64,000 nucleotides of DNA from Agrobacterium larrymoorei (GCF_013322225.1 NZ_JAAMFB010000023.1:56725-120724); one strand, 5' to 3'. Shown: positions 17,076 through 28,262, counted from the first letter of the stretch. Numbers and translations: made by a program. Notes: generated by a model not told the origin, from the sequence alone.

Positions 17076-17537
17076 ATGTCTGCATCGCAATCCCCCTCGC
17101 CTGCTGTCTCCTCGCTGCATCATGAGCAGGCGCGCCAGCGAACCGATGACGCTCCTCTCGAAGAAGCCTTGAAGGACACCTTCCCGGCGTCTGACCCAGT
17201 TTCGCAGGCGTCTACCACAACCGCAACAACTACTACTAATCACGACGTGCAGAGCGAAGATGCGCCAATGCCGAAGGTTGATGAGGCTCTGGAAGCGGTA
17301 AGAGCCAGGCACGCGACGGACGAGAAAGAATATTCGATAGATGAGATCAAGGCCATGCGCGCCGAAGTCAAGTCGCTGCTTACCTCCGCTCAGGAGTTGG
17401 CGTCCGCATCCGGGCAAATTGCCCGAACGGAAATTCGATCGGTACGGCATAATCTCGCTTATCGTGTCAGGAAACACCCGCTGCCTGCAGTCGGTCTTGC
17501 TGCCCTTGTTGGATATCTTTGGGGTCTGAGCCGTTAA
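17076..17537 (+). CDS. DUF883-like membrane-anchored stress protein
   Basis: This 153-residue protein has GGAG before its ATG. Its N-terminal half is low complexity (TTTATTTTNH) and contains LEEALKDTFPASDPVS, a short motif widespread in small rhizobial stress proteins. The C-terminal half has a helical stretch (IDEIKAMRAEVKSLL), a basic patch (RHNLAYRVRKHP) and one hydrophobic helix (AVGLAALVGYLWG), the arrangement of DUF883/ElaB proteins that tether ribosomes or other partners to the inner membrane. It is followed after 34 bases by the DUF1206 gene and probably co-transcribed with it from the promoter at 17018. Confidence 0.7.
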   Translation: MSASQSPSPAVSSLHHEQARQRTDDAPLEEALKDTFPASDPVSQASTTTATTTTNHDVQSEDAPMPKVDEALEAVRARHATDEKEYSIDEIKAMRAEVKSLLTSAQELASASGQIARTEIRSVRHNLAYRVRKHPLPAVGLAALVGYLWGLSR

Positions 17538-17571
17538 TCAAGACAGTTTTTTGCGTATGAGAGGGGGCACG

Positions 17572-18414
17572 ATGCCTACGAGATTCAGGTTCGAATTGTT
17601 GGCCAAGGCGGGCTATGCTGCGAGAGGCGTAGTGTTCGTGCTGATAGCAGGGTTGGCCTTGTTTTCCGGGGTATCAGGTAGCACGCCGGAGACAAAATCT
17701 GCCGTTTCCTACCTCCTTGATCAGCCACTCGGACGCGTATGGGTGGGGCTGATCGGTTTCGGCCTTCTCGGGTTTGTCGCCTGGCGCATCGCACAATCGC
17801 TCGCGGATGCCGATGGACATGGCCGTGACGGAAAAGCAATACTTATCCGCAGCGCCCTTTTGGGCAGCGCGATAACCTATGTCGGTCTCGCTAGTTATGC
17901 ATTGGGACTAGCCTTCCACCAGAGCGGCGGTGAAAGCGGTTCGGGCGAAAAAGGACTGGCTGGCTGGATCATGTCTCAGCCGTTTGGCTCCTATCTGGCG
18001 ATCATGGTGGGGCTTGGCTTCATCGTGGGCGGCGGCGTCACCGCAATGAAAGGGGTAAAAAGAAAATTCGAAAAGTATGTGACGGTTCCCCAGGGTAATA
18101 GTTTTCTGACTTACCTTTGCATGTATGGTCTCGTCGCGCGCGGCGTCGTATTTGGTATTACCGGCGTGCTTTTTACCTATGCAGGTTATCGTGTCGACCC
18201 GCAGCAGGCTGGCAGCATGGCAGATGCACTCGAATGGCTGCACCAGCTTCCCTTCGGCTCGGCACTCTACACCATCGTCGCGATAGGCCTCGCAGCGTTT
18301 GGTGCCTATAACCTCATCGCTGCCCGCTACCGCACCATTCGAGGACCGAAAATCTCCCATTTCAAACAGGAAATGTCATCGGTCGGTAGGCTAGGCAAGC
18401 TTGGGAGAAGCTGA
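17572..18414 (+). CDS. DUF1206 integral membrane protein
   Basis: From ATG17572 (GAGAGGGGG upstream) the product is 280 residues. It contains three copies of the DUF1206 unit, each a two-helix hairpin. Their openings are visible as AKAGYAARGVVFVLIAG, IRSALLGSAITYVGLAS and CMYGLVARGVVFGITGV. The function of the family is unknown; it is common in general-stress regulons. It probably shares the promoter of the DUF883-like gene. Confidence 0.85.
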   Translation: MPTRFRFELLAKAGYAARGVVFVLIAGLALFSGVSGSTPETKSAVSYLLDQPLGRVWVGLIGFGLLGFVAWRIAQSLADADGHGRDGKAILIRSALLGSAITYVGLASYALGLAFHQSGGESGSGEKGLAGWIMSQPFGSYLAIMVGLGFIVGGGVTAMKGVKRKFEKYVTVPQGNSFLTYLCMYGLVARGVVFGITGVLFTYAGYRVDPQQAGSMADALEWLHQLPFGSALYTIVAIGLAAFGAYNLIAARYRTIRGPKISHFKQEMSSVGRLGKLGRS

Positions 18415-18644
18415 GCCCAAGTTCGGAAACCGAAACACAATTCGAGTTCGCGGGATTTGCCTGCCGGTCGCGGAGCGACATTGCTTCTTTTTGAAGATCT
18501 TCTGCACTTGATTCTGAAATAGATCGCACGTTAGTTCTTGGCGAAGGCAATTGCGGCGTGTTGTTCTGCTGTTTGATTGCTTCGAGGGACACTAGCGCAT
18601 CGCAGGTCGGAGGAGCGGCGAATGCGCGATCATTATAAGGCTCA

Positions 18645-20222
18645 ATGATGAAGATTGGATCGCCGAAAGAAATTTACGCGGGAGAGGCACGTGTCGCTCT
18701 GACGCCGGACAGCGCGTCACAACTGCAAAAACTTGGTCACGCTTGTCTTATCGAAACAGGGGCAGGTCGTGCAGCCGGATTCTCCGACGATGCATATCGT
18801 GCGGCAGGTGTTTCTGTGGTGGAGAACGCCGCTCAGCTTTACGCCGAGGCAGACGTCGTCGCGAAAGTGCGTCCGCCCGAACCATCGGAACTTGCACAGT
18901 TGCCGACTACCAAGACGCTGATTTCCTTTTTCTATCCTGCTCAGAACGCGGCTCTGCTGGAGCAGGCAAAAGCGCTCGGAACCAATGTCATCGCCATGGA
19001 TATGGTGCCGCGTATTTCGCGCGCGCAGAAGATGGATGCCTTGTCGTCCATGGCCAATATTGCCGGGTATCGCGCAGTCATCGAGGCTGGCAACAACTTC
19101 GGCCGTTTCTTTACCGGACAGGTCACGGCTGCGGGCAAGGTGCCGCCCGCCAAAGTGTTGGTCATTGGTGCAGGTGTGGCCGGTCTTGCCGCGATCGGCA
19201 CGGCAACCTCGCTTGGTGCCATCACCTATGCTTTCGACGTCCGCCCGGAAGTGGCCGAGCAGATCGAGTCCATGGGTGCGGAATTCGTATTCCTCGATTT
19301 TGCCGATCAGAGCCAAGACGGAGCCGCAACGGGTGGTTACGCCGCACCGTCATCGCCGGAGTTCCGTGAAAAGCAATTGGCGAAGTTCCGCGAGCTTGCA
19401 CCTGAGATCGACATCGTCATTACAACGGCACTTATCCCGGGTCGCGATGCTCCCAAGCTTTGGCTTGCCGATATGGTTGAGATGATGAAGCCAGGCTCGG
19501 TGATCATCGATCTCGCCGCAGAGCGTGGCGGCAACTGCGATCTGACGGTCGCAGATCAGCGCGTCGTTTCAGATAACGGCGTCGTCGTCATCGGCTACAC
19601 GGATTTCCCCAGTCGGATGGCCGCGCAGGCGTCGACCCTTTATGCCACCAACATACGCCACATGGTCAGTGACCTGACACCCGCCAAGGACGGTGTGATC
19701 GCCCATAACATGGAAGACGATGTCATTCGTGGCGCGACAGTTTCCTATCAAGGCGAAATCACTTATCCACCTCCAGCGCCGAAGATACAGGCCATTGCCG
19801 CTGCAAAGCCAAAGGAAAAGATCAAGGAATTGACCGCGGAGGAAAGGCGTGCTCAGGAGATCGCAGCATTCAAAGCCCAAACCAAGAACCAGGGCATATT
19901 GCTTGCCGTAGGCACGGCACTTCTGCTGCTCATCGGCGCGTGGGCGCCGGCTAGCTTCATGAGCCACTTTGTGGTCTTCGTGCTGGCGTGCTTCATCGGT
20001 TTCCAGGTCATCTGGAATGTTTCTCACTCACTGCACACCCCGCTCATGGCCGTGACGAACGCCATTTCAGGCATCGTTATTCTTGGCGCGCTACTTCAGA
20101 TCGGCTCAGGTAACTGGCTCGTCGTCGTGTTAGCCGCGCTGTCGGTTCTGCTCGCTACGATCAACATCGTCGGCGGCTTTCTTGTCACACGTCGCATGCT
20201 CGCCATGTTCCAGAAGTCCTGA
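18645..20222 (+). CDS. pntA: NAD(P) transhydrogenase subunit alpha
   Basis: The 525-residue product joins the soluble NAD(H)-binding domain I (residues 1-380, with [17 protein letters not shown] and [19 protein letters not shown]) to about four C-terminal membrane helices (about 425-520). This is the full-length PntA layout of Escherichia coli, not the split PntAA/PntAB form found in many alphaproteobacteria. With PntB it couples proton entry to hydride transfer from NADH to NADP+. ATG18645 and ATG18648 are adjacent alternatives. pntB starts 10 bases downstream, so they form an operon. Confidence 0.95.
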   Translation: MMKIGSPKEIYAGEARVALTPDSASQLQKLGHACLIETGAGRAAGFSDDAYRAAGVSVVENAAQLYAEADVVAKVRPPEPSELAQLPTTKTLISFFYPAQNAALLEQAKALGTNVIAMDMVPRISRAQKMDALSSMANIAGYRAVIEAGNNFGRFFTGQVTAAGKVPPAKVLVIGAGVAGLAAIGTATSLGAITYAFDVRPEVAEQIESMGAEFVFLDFADQSQDGAATGGYAAPSSPEFREKQLAKFRELAPEIDIVITTALIPGRDAPKLWLADMVEMMKPGSVIIDLAAERGGNCDLTVADQRVVSDNGVVVIGYTDFPSRMAAQASTLYATNIRHMVSDLTPAKDGVIAHNMEDDVIRGATVSYQGEITYPPPAPKIQAIAAAKPKEKIKELTAEERRAQEIAAFKAQTKNQGILLAVGTALLLLIGAWAPASFMSHFVVFVLACFIGFQVIWNVSHSLHTPLMAVTNAISGIVILGALLQIGSGNWLVVVLAALSVLLATINIVGGFLVTRRMLAMFQKS

Positions 20223-20231
20223 TCGGGTGGG

Positions 20232-21674
20232 ATGTTCACTATGACAATTGGTATCGTTTCGGCAGCCTACATCTCTGCCGCTGTTCTTTTCATCCTCTCG
20301 CTCGGTGGCCTTTCGGGTCAGGAAAGCGCAAAGCGCGCCGTGTGGTACGGCATCGTCGGCATGGCACTCGCCGTCATCGCAACTGTGTTCGGTCCAGGCG
20401 TCGGCGTCGGCTTCATCGTCTTCTTGATGATCGCGGGTGGATCCGTCCTTGGCTATTATGTTGCAAACCGCGTGCAGATGACGGAAATGCCGCAGCTCGT
20501 GGCAGCCCTGCACTCCTTCGTCGGCCTTGCCGCCGTCTTCATCGGCTTCAATGCACATATCGAAGCGGCGGACGTGGCAACCATGGACGAGACGGCAAAG
20601 GCTGCTCTTTCCGGCTTTGCAGCAATCCTCGCCCACAAGACGCCGGTTGAACTCGCTATTATGAAGGTCGAAGTTTTCCTCGGCGTCTTTATTGGTGCGG
20701 TGACTTTCACGGGCTCCGTCGTCGCCTTTGGCAAAGTTGCCGGAAAGCTGGATGGCAAGGCGACAAAGCTTCCGGGCGGACACTTCCTCAATGCCGGAGC
20801 GGCAATTCTCTCACTTACCCTGCTTCTGATGTACGTCAATGGCGCTGGTGTCTGGACGCTTCTGCTGATGACGCTGCTGGCGCTCTTCATCGGATACCAT
20901 CTGATCATGGGCATTGGCGGCGCGGATATGCCGGTGGTGGTGTCGATGCTCAACAGCTATTCCGGCTGGGCCGCAGCAGCCATCGGCTTTACGCTCGGTA
21001 ACGATCTCCTCATCGTCACCGGCGCACTGGTCGGCTCGTCCGGTGCGATCCTGTCCTACATCATGTGCAAGGCGATGAACCGCTCCTTCATCTCGGTTAT
21101 TCTCGGCGGCTTTGGCGGCACGACGGGCCCTGCGATGGAGATTTCCGGTGAGCAGATTGCCATCGATGCCGATGGCGTGGCCTCAGCGCTCAACGATGCG
21201 GATAGTGTCGTCATCGTTCCCGGCTACGGCATGGCGGTGGCGCAAGCCCAGCAATCCGTTTCAGAACTGACGCGCAAGCTGCGGGCAGCGGGCAAGACTG
21301 TTCGCTTCGCCATCCACCCCGTTGCGGGCCGCCTGCCCGGTCATATGAACGTGCTTCTGGCCGAGGCCAAAGTGCCTTACGACATCGTTCTCGAAATGGA
21401 CGAAATCAATGACGACTTTCCGGAAACCGATGTCGTCATCGTCATCGGCTCCAACGATATCGTTAACCCCGCGGCGCAGGAAGACCCCAACTCACCCATC
21501 GCAGGCATGCCGGTTCTGGAAGTGTGGAAGGCCCGCCAGGTTTTCGTATCCAAGCGCGGTCAGGGCACAGGCTATTCTGGCATCGAAAATCCGCTATTCT
21601 ACAAGGACAATACGCGGATGTTCTACGGTGACGCAAAGAAGTCGATTGACGGTTTGCTGCCCTTGATCAAGTAG
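20232..21674 (+). CDS. pntB: NAD(P) transhydrogenase subunit beta
   Basis: This 480-residue protein has about nine membrane helices forming the proton channel, then the cytosolic NADP(H)-binding domain III (about 300-480) with [38 protein letters not shown] and [10 protein letters not shown]. It pairs with PntA directly upstream. ATG20232 and ATG20241 are both possible. The two subunits provide NADPH for biosynthesis and for peroxide defence. Confidence 0.95.
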   Translation: MFTMTIGIVSAAYISAAVLFILSLGGLSGQESAKRAVWYGIVGMALAVIATVFGPGVGVGFIVFLMIAGGSVLGYYVANRVQMTEMPQLVAALHSFVGLAAVFIGFNAHIEAADVATMDETAKAALSGFAAILAHKTPVELAIMKVEVFLGVFIGAVTFTGSVVAFGKVAGKLDGKATKLPGGHFLNAGAAILSLTLLLMYVNGAGVWTLLLMTLLALFIGYHLIMGIGGADMPVVVSMLNSYSGWAAAAIGFTLGNDLLIVTGALVGSSGAILSYIMCKAMNRSFISVILGGFGGTTGPAMEISGEQIAIDADGVASALNDADSVVIVPGYGMAVAQAQQSVSELTRKLRAAGKTVRFAIHPVAGRLPGHMNVLLAEAKVPYDIVLEMDEINDDFPETDVVIVIGSNDIVNPAAQEDPNSPIAGMPVLEVWKARQVFVSKRGQGTGYSGIENPLFYKDNTRMFYGDAKKSIDGLLPLIK

Positions 21675-21861
21675 CGGCTGATAATCGGCATGATGAAACG
21701 CGGTGATCGATTACGTTGACCATCGCTTTCCTTGCCGGTTGAAGCCCAACTACAACGGACTGTCGTAAATGACACTCGCCTGTCATAAACGGGCTATAGT
21801 TGCTTGACCAACAGCAGCCGGGCCAGCGAATCGCTGACCACCAGCGCGGAGTTGGTATTGC

Positions 21862-23004
21862 ATGGAAACTGTCCTCGTCCTTTCTGCGCTTCTCCTTATC
21901 GTCGTTCATTGGTGTAGTATTCTGCTTGCAGCAAACAGGCTGAAGCGACCGACACGTGACAACGCTCTCCAGCGGGAAAAGCCTCCGGTTTCGATTGTCG
22001 TACCGCTTCGCGGTGTCGAGAATTTCACGTCCTTGACATTGTCTCGTGCGTTTCAGCTGGAATGGCCGAGCTACGAAATCATCTTTTGCGTTGCTGACAG
22101 TGCAGATCCAGTGATCGATCAGGCCAAGGCACAGATGGCAGCCAACCCAGATATTTCAGCGAGAATTCTGGTAGGGGATGATTGCGTCAGCGCCAATCCT
22201 AAGCTCAACAATTGCGTTAAAGGCTGGCGTTCCGCCACCCATGACTGGGTCATTTTGGCGGATTCCAATGTCCTCATGCCGGGTGATTATATAGTGAGCC
22301 TGATGGGTGCTTGGCGGGATGATTCAGGGCTGGTCTGTTCTCCGCCAATCGGCTCGCGCGCCGTGGATATGTGGTCTGCGGTGGAGTGCGCATTCCTCAA
22401 CAGCTTTCAGGCGCGCTATCAATATGTTGCCGAAGCATTGGGAAGCGGCTTTGCCCAGGGCAAGACCATGCTCTGGAACAAGCCCTTTCTTGACCAGAGA
22501 GGCGGCATAGAAGCTCTCGGCGCGGAGATTGCCGAGGATGCTGCCGCGACCAAATTGGTGCGCGCAAGCGGTCTTCACGTTCATCTCGTCTCCACGCCTT
22601 TCGAACAGCCTCTCGGCTCTCGTCGCCTCAACGAAATCTGGTCGCGCCAGACACGCTGGGCGCGGCTGCGGCGCGTCACTTTTCCCAGCTATTTCCTTCC
22701 TGAAATTTTCGTGGGGGCGATGCCGCCACTCCTGCTGGCAACAGTCGCCATCGTGGTGAGCGAACTTGGTGCTGCGAGCGCTCTTGCCGCTGCTCTTGGC
22801 GTCCTTTTCATGATGTACGTCCCGGAAATCCTGCTCGCCGCTTTCATGGGATGGAGCCTCTCTTGGCGCAGCCTGCCCGCCATGATGATCAGGGACCTCA
22901 TGCTGCCAGCGATCTGGATCAAAAGCTTCGTCGGCGCTTCCGTTTCATGGCGCGGTAACGTCATGACCGTCGGAACGGAACAAAGCAGCCTGACAAACGC
23001 CTGA
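21862..23004 (+). CDS. GT21-type glycolipid glycosyltransferase (ceramide glucosyltransferase-like)
   Basis: This 380-residue GT2/GT21 enzyme has an N-terminal membrane anchor (residues 4-24) and two or three C-terminal membrane helices. Catalytic residues are arranged as in glucosylceramide synthases: VSIVVPLRGVENF, the D2 region ADSNVLMPGDY, EDAAATKL near D3, and the R-x-x-R-W form of the (Q/R)xxRW motif in SRQTRWARL. Related enzymes in Agrobacterium and Mesorhizobium put glucose or galactose on diacylglycerol or ceramide. The acceptor here is not known. GGAG precedes the start. It lies upstream of the rhamnose genes but is separated by 190 bases. Confidence 0.8.
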   Translation: METVLVLSALLLIVVHWCSILLAANRLKRPTRDNALQREKPPVSIVVPLRGVENFTSLTLSRAFQLEWPSYEIIFCVADSADPVIDQAKAQMAANPDISARILVGDDCVSANPKLNNCVKGWRSATHDWVILADSNVLMPGDYIVSLMGAWRDDSGLVCSPPIGSRAVDMWSAVECAFLNSFQARYQYVAEALGSGFAQGKTMLWNKPFLDQRGGIEALGAEIAEDAAATKLVRASGLHVHLVSTPFEQPLGSRRLNEIWSRQTRWARLRRVTFPSYFLPEIFVGAMPPLLLATVAIVVSELGAASALAAALGVLFMMYVPEILLAAFMGWSLSWRSLPAMMIRDLMLPAIWIKSFVGASVSWRGNVMTVGTEQSSLTNA

Positions 23005-23194
23005 GGCAGAATACTTTGACGGCCAGTGGCAGGCTGGATCAGAGCTGTTCGCTGAGACTAGGGTAACTTCAAGCGTTGCCTGGAAATGCTCATCCGGCAT
23101 TCAGGACAGCGCAATCGTCCCGCGCAACGCCTTGTAATACTGGCACCTTCGCCGTAAGGAAGATTAACGTCAGTTTTAGTAAACAAGAGAAAAT

Positions 23195-23758
23195 ATGCGC
23201 TTCGAAGAAACAGCAATTCTGGACGTCTTTCTTGTCGTGCCTAAGAGGCATGGCGATGCCCGTGGCTACTTCATGGAGACTTTCCGGCAGGATTATTTCG
23301 AAGCTGCAGTCGGTCCACATTCTTTCATTCAGGACAATCAATCCTTTTCTGCCGAAAAAGGCACCATTCGCGGCCTCCACTTTCAGTTGGAGCCGAAAGC
23401 GCAGGGTAAACTGGTTCGATGCGTGGCAGGCGCGCTGCTGGATGTGGCGGTGGACATCAGAAAAGGATCGCCGACCTTTGGCCATCACGTTGCTGTCGAA
23501 CTGACTGAAGAGAACAATCACCAGCTATGGATTCCACCGGGCTTTGCCCATGGCTTCTGCACCCTTAGCCCAAACACCGTCATCAACTACAAGGTTACGG
23601 AATATTACAGCGCTGCGGAAGATCGCGGGCTGAAATGGGACGACCCGGTGCTCGGCATAAAGTGGCCGGTGGATAGCGCTTCGGCGATCCTGTCGGACAA
23701 GGACAGGAAACAACCTGCCCTTGACGCGATGCCCGACTCCTTCACATATCGTAAATGA
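23195..23758 (+). CDS. rfbC: dTDP-4-dehydrorhamnose 3,5-epimerase
   Basis: The 187-residue product is a cupin-fold epimerase with the family core IRGLHFQLEPKAQGKLVR (active-site His) and DVAVDIRKGSPTFG. Further on is WIPPGFAHGFCTL. It inverts C3 and C5 of dTDP-4-keto-6-deoxyglucose. It is the first gene of an rfbCBDA operon that makes dTDP-L-rhamnose for lipopolysaccharide or exopolysaccharide. The upstream 190 bases presumably hold the promoter. Confidence 0.95.
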   Translation: MRFEETAILDVFLVVPKRHGDARGYFMETFRQDYFEAAVGPHSFIQDNQSFSAEKGTIRGLHFQLEPKAQGKLVRCVAGALLDVAVDIRKGSPTFGHHVAVELTEENNHQLWIPPGFAHGFCTLSPNTVINYKVTEYYSAAEDRGLKWDDPVLGIKWPVDSASAILSDKDRKQPALDAMPDSFTYRK

Positions 23759-23845
23759 TGAACGTTGAGTCGTTTCGGCCGGGAAGAAGTCATCTCCCGA
23801 TGCTGTGAACGACAACGCCAAGCCATTGCTTCGGAGCTGACTGGA

Positions 23846-24910
23846 ATGCGCATACTCGTAACCGGCGGAGCCGGGTTCATAGGTTCCGCAGTCGTGCGTC
23901 ACCTCATATCGGTCAAGGGCTACGAAGTTCTCAACATCGATAAGCTGACCTATGCCGCCACTGAAACCTCGCTGAAGGCTGTGGAAGCTCATTCAGGATA
24001 TCGCTTCCTCCGGGCAGATATTTGCGACCGCGCTGCAGTGACCGAGGCGATCACCTCATTCCGTCCGGATCGGATCATGCATCTGGCCGCTGAAAGCCAT
24101 GTAGATCGCTCGATCACAGGCGCGCAGGATTTTATCGACACCAACATCATCGGCACGTTTACGATGCTGGAAGCGGCGCGGAGTTACTGGGCTGATCTTC
24201 CAGCGTCCGAGAAAGACGCTTTCCGCTTTCTCCATGTTTCAACCGATGAGGTGTACGGATCGCTTGGCGATGAGGGCCTGTTTTCCGAGGAAACGCCGTA
24301 CGATCCAAGCTCCCCCTACTCTGCCTCGAAGGCGGCATCGGACCACTTGGCCAAGGCGTGGATGCGCACCTATGGCCTGCCGGTCATCGTCTCAAACTGC
24401 TCCAACAATTACGGTCCATATCACTTTCCCGAGAAGCTGATACCGCTGATGATCCTCAGCGCCCTGGAAGGCAAGCCACTGCCGGTTTATGGAAATGGCG
24501 CGAACATACGTGACTGGCTCTATGTCGAGGATCACGCTTGCGCGCTCGACATCATTGCAGAGCGCGGACGCATCGGCGAAACCTACAATGTCGGCGGTCG
24601 TAACGAGCGCCGAAACATCGATGTGGTCTTGAGGATCTGTGAGCTGATGGACGGTTTCAAACCGCGCGATGTTCCTTACTCCAATCTCATTACCCATGTT
24701 GCGGATCGCCCAGGTCATGACGCTCGATATGCGATCGACGCCAGCAAGCTGGAGAGTGAACTCGGCTGGCGTGCAAGCGAGAATTTCGAAAGCGGCATAG
24801 AAAAGACCGTGCGCTGGTATCTGGACAATGAGTGGTGGTGGGCGCCACTTCGAGCGGGCTATGCTGGCAACCGTCTGGGCCTTATCGACGCGAAAACTGG
24901 CGGCAAATGA
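23846..24910 (+). CDS. rfbB: dTDP-glucose 4,6-dehydratase
   Basis: The start is set at ATG23846, where the Rossmann motif [15 protein letters not shown] begins and a GGAG lies upstream; a longer frame from 23765 would add 27 residues without family support. The 354-residue extended SDR has STDEVYGSL (catalytic Asp-Glu), the YSASK motif in [12 protein letters not shown], and [17 protein letters not shown]. It converts dTDP-glucose to dTDP-4-keto-6-deoxyglucose. ATGA overlap couples it to rfbD. Confidence 0.95.
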   Translation: MRILVTGGAGFIGSAVVRHLISVKGYEVLNIDKLTYAATETSLKAVEAHSGYRFLRADICDRAAVTEAITSFRPDRIMHLAAESHVDRSITGAQDFIDTNIIGTFTMLEAARSYWADLPASEKDAFRFLHVSTDEVYGSLGDEGLFSEETPYDPSSPYSASKAASDHLAKAWMRTYGLPVIVSNCSNNYGPYHFPEKLIPLMILSALEGKPLPVYGNGANIRDWLYVEDHACALDIIAERGRIGETYNVGGRNERRNIDVVLRICELMDGFKPRDVPYSNLITHVADRPGHDARYAIDASKLESELGWRASENFESGIEKTVRWYLDNEWWWAPLRAGYAGNRLGLIDAKTGGK

Positions 24911-25836
24911 GCAGCAACCCCTCATCCACCACGAAATTACGGATGGTCGTGACCGGCAGGCATGGACAGGTCGTCTCGTCCTTGATCAAGCGGGCTGGAT
25001 CGAATGACCGCTTTTCCGTCAGCGCGCTTGGTCGACCCGAACTCGACCTGTCCCGACCTGAGACCATAGCGTCGGCTATCGCTGCTGCTCAGCCGGATAT
25101 CATCGTTTCGGCAGCGGCCTACACTGCCGTCGATCAGGCTGAAACCGACGAAACAGAGGCAACGTTGGTGAACGGGACTGCGGCGGGCATCATTGCCAAG
25201 ACTGCGCAGTCATTGGGAATACCCGTCATCCATATTTCCACCGACTATGTGTTCGATGGCAGCAAGACTTCACCCTATGTTGAAGCCGACACCGTTTCCC
25301 CGCTGGGCGCGTATGGCCGCTCGAAGCTAGCCGGCGAGCGCACAGTCGCTGAAAACAACCCGAACCATGTGATATTGCGGACGGCATGGGTCTACAGTTC
25401 TGTTGGCAAGAATTTCCTCAAGACGATGATCAGACTCGCCGGGACGCGGGAAACGATCAATGTTGTAGCCGATCAATTCGGCAACCCGACCTCTGCCGAC
25501 GATATTGCAGACGGAATTCTTACCGTTGCTGCCAATCTTGTTGATAGCGCCGATCCCAAGCTTCGCGGTACGTTCCACATGACTGGAACGGGAGAGGCAA
25601 GCTGGGCGGATTTCGCATCGGAAATCTTTTCGGTTTCAAAGAGGCTTGGCGGACCGAACGCAACCGTGGAAAAAATTCCATTGAGCGCCTATCCTACACC
25701 AGCAAAGCGTCCGGAAAACTCGAGGCTCGACTGCGGACTGCTCAAAACCATTCATAACGTCGCGCTACCAGACTGGAAAACGTCTACCGCAGCTGTGGTC
25801 GCAGAGCTTTCAGACAAACATTTTGCACAGGATTAA
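24907..25836 (+). CDS. rfbD: dTDP-4-dehydrorhamnose reductase
   Basis: ATG24907 overlaps the rfbB stop by four bases. The 309-residue product has an N-terminal nucleotide motif ([13 protein letters not shown]), ISTDYVFDG, and the catalytic YGRSKLAGE. It reduces dTDP-4-keto-L-rhamnose to dTDP-L-rhamnose with NADPH. rfbA follows after five bases. Confidence 0.95.
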   Translation: MSSNPSSTTKLRMVVTGRHGQVVSSLIKRAGSNDRFSVSALGRPELDLSRPETIASAIAAAQPDIIVSAAAYTAVDQAETDETEATLVNGTAAGIIAKTAQSLGIPVIHISTDYVFDGSKTSPYVEADTVSPLGAYGRSKLAGERTVAENNPNHVILRTAWVYSSVGKNFLKTMIRLAGTRETINVVADQFGNPTSADDIADGILTVAANLVDSADPKLRGTFHMTGTGEASWADFASEIFSVSKRLGGPNATVEKIPLSAYPTPAKRPENSRLDCGLLKTIHNVALPDWKTSTAAVVAELSDKHFAQD

Positions 25837-25841
25837 CGGTC

Positions 25842-26711
25842 ATGAAGGGCATCATACTTGCTGGCGGAAGCGGAACACGTCTGCACCCCCTGACACTGGT
25901 AACATCGAAACAGCTTCTTCCTATATACGACAAGCCGATGATCTATTATCCGCTGTCAACGCTGATGCTGGCCGGAATTCGCGACATCCTGATCATCTCT
26001 ACGCCGCGCGATCTTCCAAGTTTTCAGGCATTGCTCGGTGATGGTTCAAAATGGGGAATATCTCTTTCCTACGCCGAACAGCCTTCTCCAGATGGCCTGG
26101 CACAGGCGTACATCATCGGTGCGGATTTTGTGGCGGGTGACTCGTCCTGCCTCATCCTGGGTGACAATATCTTCTACGGCCACGGCATCACCGACCTGTT
26201 CAAGAGCGCGATAGAGCGCCCGAATGGAGCAACGGTTTTCGCGTATCATGTCAACGACCCCGAGCGTTACGGCGTGGTGGAGTTCGACAAGACGCAAAAA
26301 GCGATCTCCATCGAAGAGAAACCTCAAAAGCCGCGCTCGAACTGGGCGGTTACCGGTCTTTATTTCTACGACAAGGACGTCGTCGATATCGCTGCCAATC
26401 TCAAGCCCTCCGCCAGGGGTGAGCTTGAGATCACAGATGTCAACAGCATCTATCTTGAGCGCGGGAAACTGAGCGTAGAGATGATGGGTCGCGGCTATGC
26501 ATGGCTGGACACCGGAATGCCGGACAGCCTCCTCGAAGCATCCGAATTCGTTGCCACGCTCGAGCGGCGTCAGGGCTTCAAGATCGCCTGCCCGGAAGAG
26601 GTCGCATATCGCATGGCGTTCATAGATGCCGACGAGCTGCGCCGTCTTGGTGAAGAGTACGGTAAAAGCGCCTACGGAGTTTATCTCCGCGAAAAAGTTC
26701 TGAACAGCTAA
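25842..26711 (+). CDS. rfbA: Glucose-1-phosphate thymidylyltransferase
   Basis: This 289-residue enzyme has the nucleotidyltransferase signature [31 protein letters not shown] and [10 protein letters not shown]. It makes dTDP-glucose from dTTP and glucose-1-phosphate, the first step of the rhamnose pathway. It closes the operon, and a 13-bp hairpin follows between it and the convergent ABC gene. Confidence 0.95.
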   Translation: MKGIILAGGSGTRLHPLTLVTSKQLLPIYDKPMIYYPLSTLMLAGIRDILIISTPRDLPSFQALLGDGSKWGISLSYAEQPSPDGLAQAYIIGADFVAGDSSCLILGDNIFYGHGITDLFKSAIERPNGATVFAYHVNDPERYGVVEFDKTQKAISIEEKPQKPRSNWAVTGLYFYDKDVVDIAANLKPSARGELEITDVNSIYLERGKLSVEMMGRGYAWLDTGMPDSLLEASEFVATLERRQGFKIACPEEVAYRMAFIDADELRRLGEEYGKSAYGVYLREKVLNS

Positions 26712-26720
26712 CTGGCTTCT

Positions 26721-26754
26721 CGTGCCTCAAACCAAAGCCAAGGTTTGAGGCACG
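26721..26754. terminator. Bidirectional stem-loop between rfbA and ABC transporter operon
   Basis: CGTGCCTCAAACC (26721-26733) pairs over 13 bases with GGTTTGAGGCACG (26742-26754), loop of eight. It lies between convergent genes and can terminate both, although no long T run follows. Confidence 0.65.
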
Positions 26755-26784
26755 TCGCATGACACCTATCTCAGGCTCCATGCA

Positions 26785-27540
26785 TCAAAGTGTTTGTGCC
26801 GCGTTGATTGAAGATACGAAGCGGCGGGTCCGCTCATTTGCTGGGGCGCGGAAGATGTTTTCCGCACTGCCCGTTTCAACGAGTTTTCCAGCTTCCAGAA
26901 AAACAACCAGATTGGCAATTCGCGATGCAAGCCTCAAATCGTGGGTTGCCATGACCATTGTGGTGCCTTCCCGCGCCAATTGCCCCAACACCTCCACCAC
27001 TTCTGCCGACAGTTCCGGGTCAAGTGCCGAGGTTGGCTCGTCGCATAAAAGAACTTTAGGCGACGGCGCCAGCGCCCGGGCAATTGCGACACGTTGCTGC
27101 TGTCCTCCGGAAAGATTCGCAGGCCATGCGTCCGCCTTGTGCTCCATGCCGACCTTGGTCAAGAGTTCCATCGCCCTCTCGCGGGCTTTCTCGCGTGACC
27201 ACTTTTGCACCACCAACAGGCCTTCCATCACGTTCTCAATTGCAGTGCGGTGAGGAAACAGCTGAAAGTTCTGAAACACCATGCCCGTCTGACGCCGTAT
27301 TTTTTGAATCGACTGCCATGATACCTTTTGCCCGGCCCTGAAGGTCAATGCATCGCTTCCAATACGAACGGTCCCTTCAGTGGGCAACTCCAAAAGGTTG
27401 ATGCAGCGAAGAAGGGTACTTTTCCCGCCGCCAGAAGGGCCGACCAGCGCGGTAACACTACCTTCGGAAAACGTGAGCGAAATGTCTTTGAGAATGACGG
27501 CATCGCCGAAACGCTTTTCGATGTTGGACAATTCGATCAT
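26785..27540 (-). CDS. Amino-acid (cystine-type) ABC transporter ATPase
   Basis: The 251-residue ATPase has Walker A GPSGGGKST, Q-loop FQNFQLFPHRT, signature LSGGQQQR and Walker B VLLCDEPTSALDPE, all intact. It belongs to the polar amino-acid uptake family (GlnQ/TcyN). The gene overlaps the permease gene by four bases and is the last of the operon. The binding protein encoded upstream resembles cystine-binding FliY/TcyJ. Confidence 0.9.
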   Translation of the reverse strand: MIELSNIEKRFGDAVILKDISLTFSEGSVTALVGPSGGGKSTLLRCINLLELPTEGTVRIGSDALTFRAGQKVSWQSIQKIRRQTGMVFQNFQLFPHRTAIENVMEGLLVVQKWSREKARERAMELLTKVGMEHKADAWPANLSGGQQQRVAIARALAPSPKVLLCDEPTSALDPELSAEVVEVLGQLAREGTTMVMATHDLRLASRIANLVVFLEAGKLVETGSAENIFRAPANERTRRFVSSINAAQTL

Positions 27541-28217
27541 CGGCTGTTCTCCAGCATGCCACCATATCTTGCGAAACGAACTTCAAGCCGGGACTGAAGC
27601 GCTGACAGAACAGAACTCAGTACGAGGTAGACGAGCGCTGCGAGGATATAGAGTATGAGCGGCTCGTAAGTGGTTGCAACGATGCGCTGCGCGGACTGAA
27701 ACAACTCCGGCACCGTAATCGCCGCTGCAAGCGACGTATCCTTCACCAGCGAGATGAACGTATTGGAGAGCGGCGGCACAGCCACTCTTCCCGCCTGAGG
27801 CAAGATTGTACGTCGCATGGCCTGATTCCAGCTCATGCCGGTCGAAAACGCTGCTTCCCACTGGCCTTTGGGAACGGACGAGATAGCAGCGCGGATGATT
27901 TCAGAAGTGTAGGCTCCCACATTAAGCGTGAAGCCGATCAAAGCTGCCGGAAAAGCATCGAGAAGGACGCCGATGCTCGGAAGACCGTAGAAGATGACGA
28001 ACAGCTGTACCAGCAATGGCGTGCCACGAATGACCCAGACGTAGAAGCGCGCAATGAGCGAAAGCGGCGTGGGACCGAAAAGCCTCGCCACCGCTGTTGC
28101 CAGTCCAAGGATCAACCCGAATGCGAAGGACATCAAAGTAAGCGGAATGGTGAACTTCACACCTGCCCAAAGCAAAGTAGGTAGCGAGTCGATCATCAAT
28201 TGAAGCCAGTGCGGCAC
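27537..28217 (-). CDS. Amino-acid (cystine-type) ABC transporter permease
   Basis: This 226-residue HisM-type permease has about five membrane helices. It carries the transmembrane-domain signature GVKFTIPLTLMSFAFGLILG and the EAA loop (EAAFSTGMSWNQAMRRTILPQA) that contacts the ATPase. It resembles the YecS/TcyL group. It lies about 100 bases downstream of the binding-protein gene, after an attenuator-like hairpin, and is coupled to the ATPase gene by overlap. Confidence 0.9.
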   Translation of the reverse strand: MPHWLQLMIDSLPTLLWAGVKFTIPLTLMSFAFGLILGLATAVARLFGPTPLSLIARFYVWVIRGTPLLVQLFVIFYGLPSIGVLLDAFPAALIGFTLNVGAYTSEIIRAAISSVPKGQWEAAFSTGMSWNQAMRRTILPQAGRVAVPPLSNTFISLVKDTSLAAAITVPELFQSAQRIVATTYEPLILYILAALVYLVLSSVLSALQSRLEVRFARYGGMLENSR

Positions 28218-28230
28218 GGCGGTCCCTCAA

Positions 28231-28262
28231 TAAAAAAGCAAGCCCGGCGTCGCCGCCGGACT
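28231..28262 (-). terminator. Intra-operon terminator/attenuator after binding-protein gene
   Basis: Read on the minus strand, AGTCCGGCG pairs with CGCCGGGCT (nine positions, one mismatch), followed by TGCTTTTTTA. Such partial terminators after a binding-protein gene favour excess binding protein over permease. Confidence 0.65.

Noticed and set aside
23765..23845. Extended start of rfbB
   Set aside because: The added 27 residues precede the Rossmann motif, have no family counterpart and lack a ribosome site.
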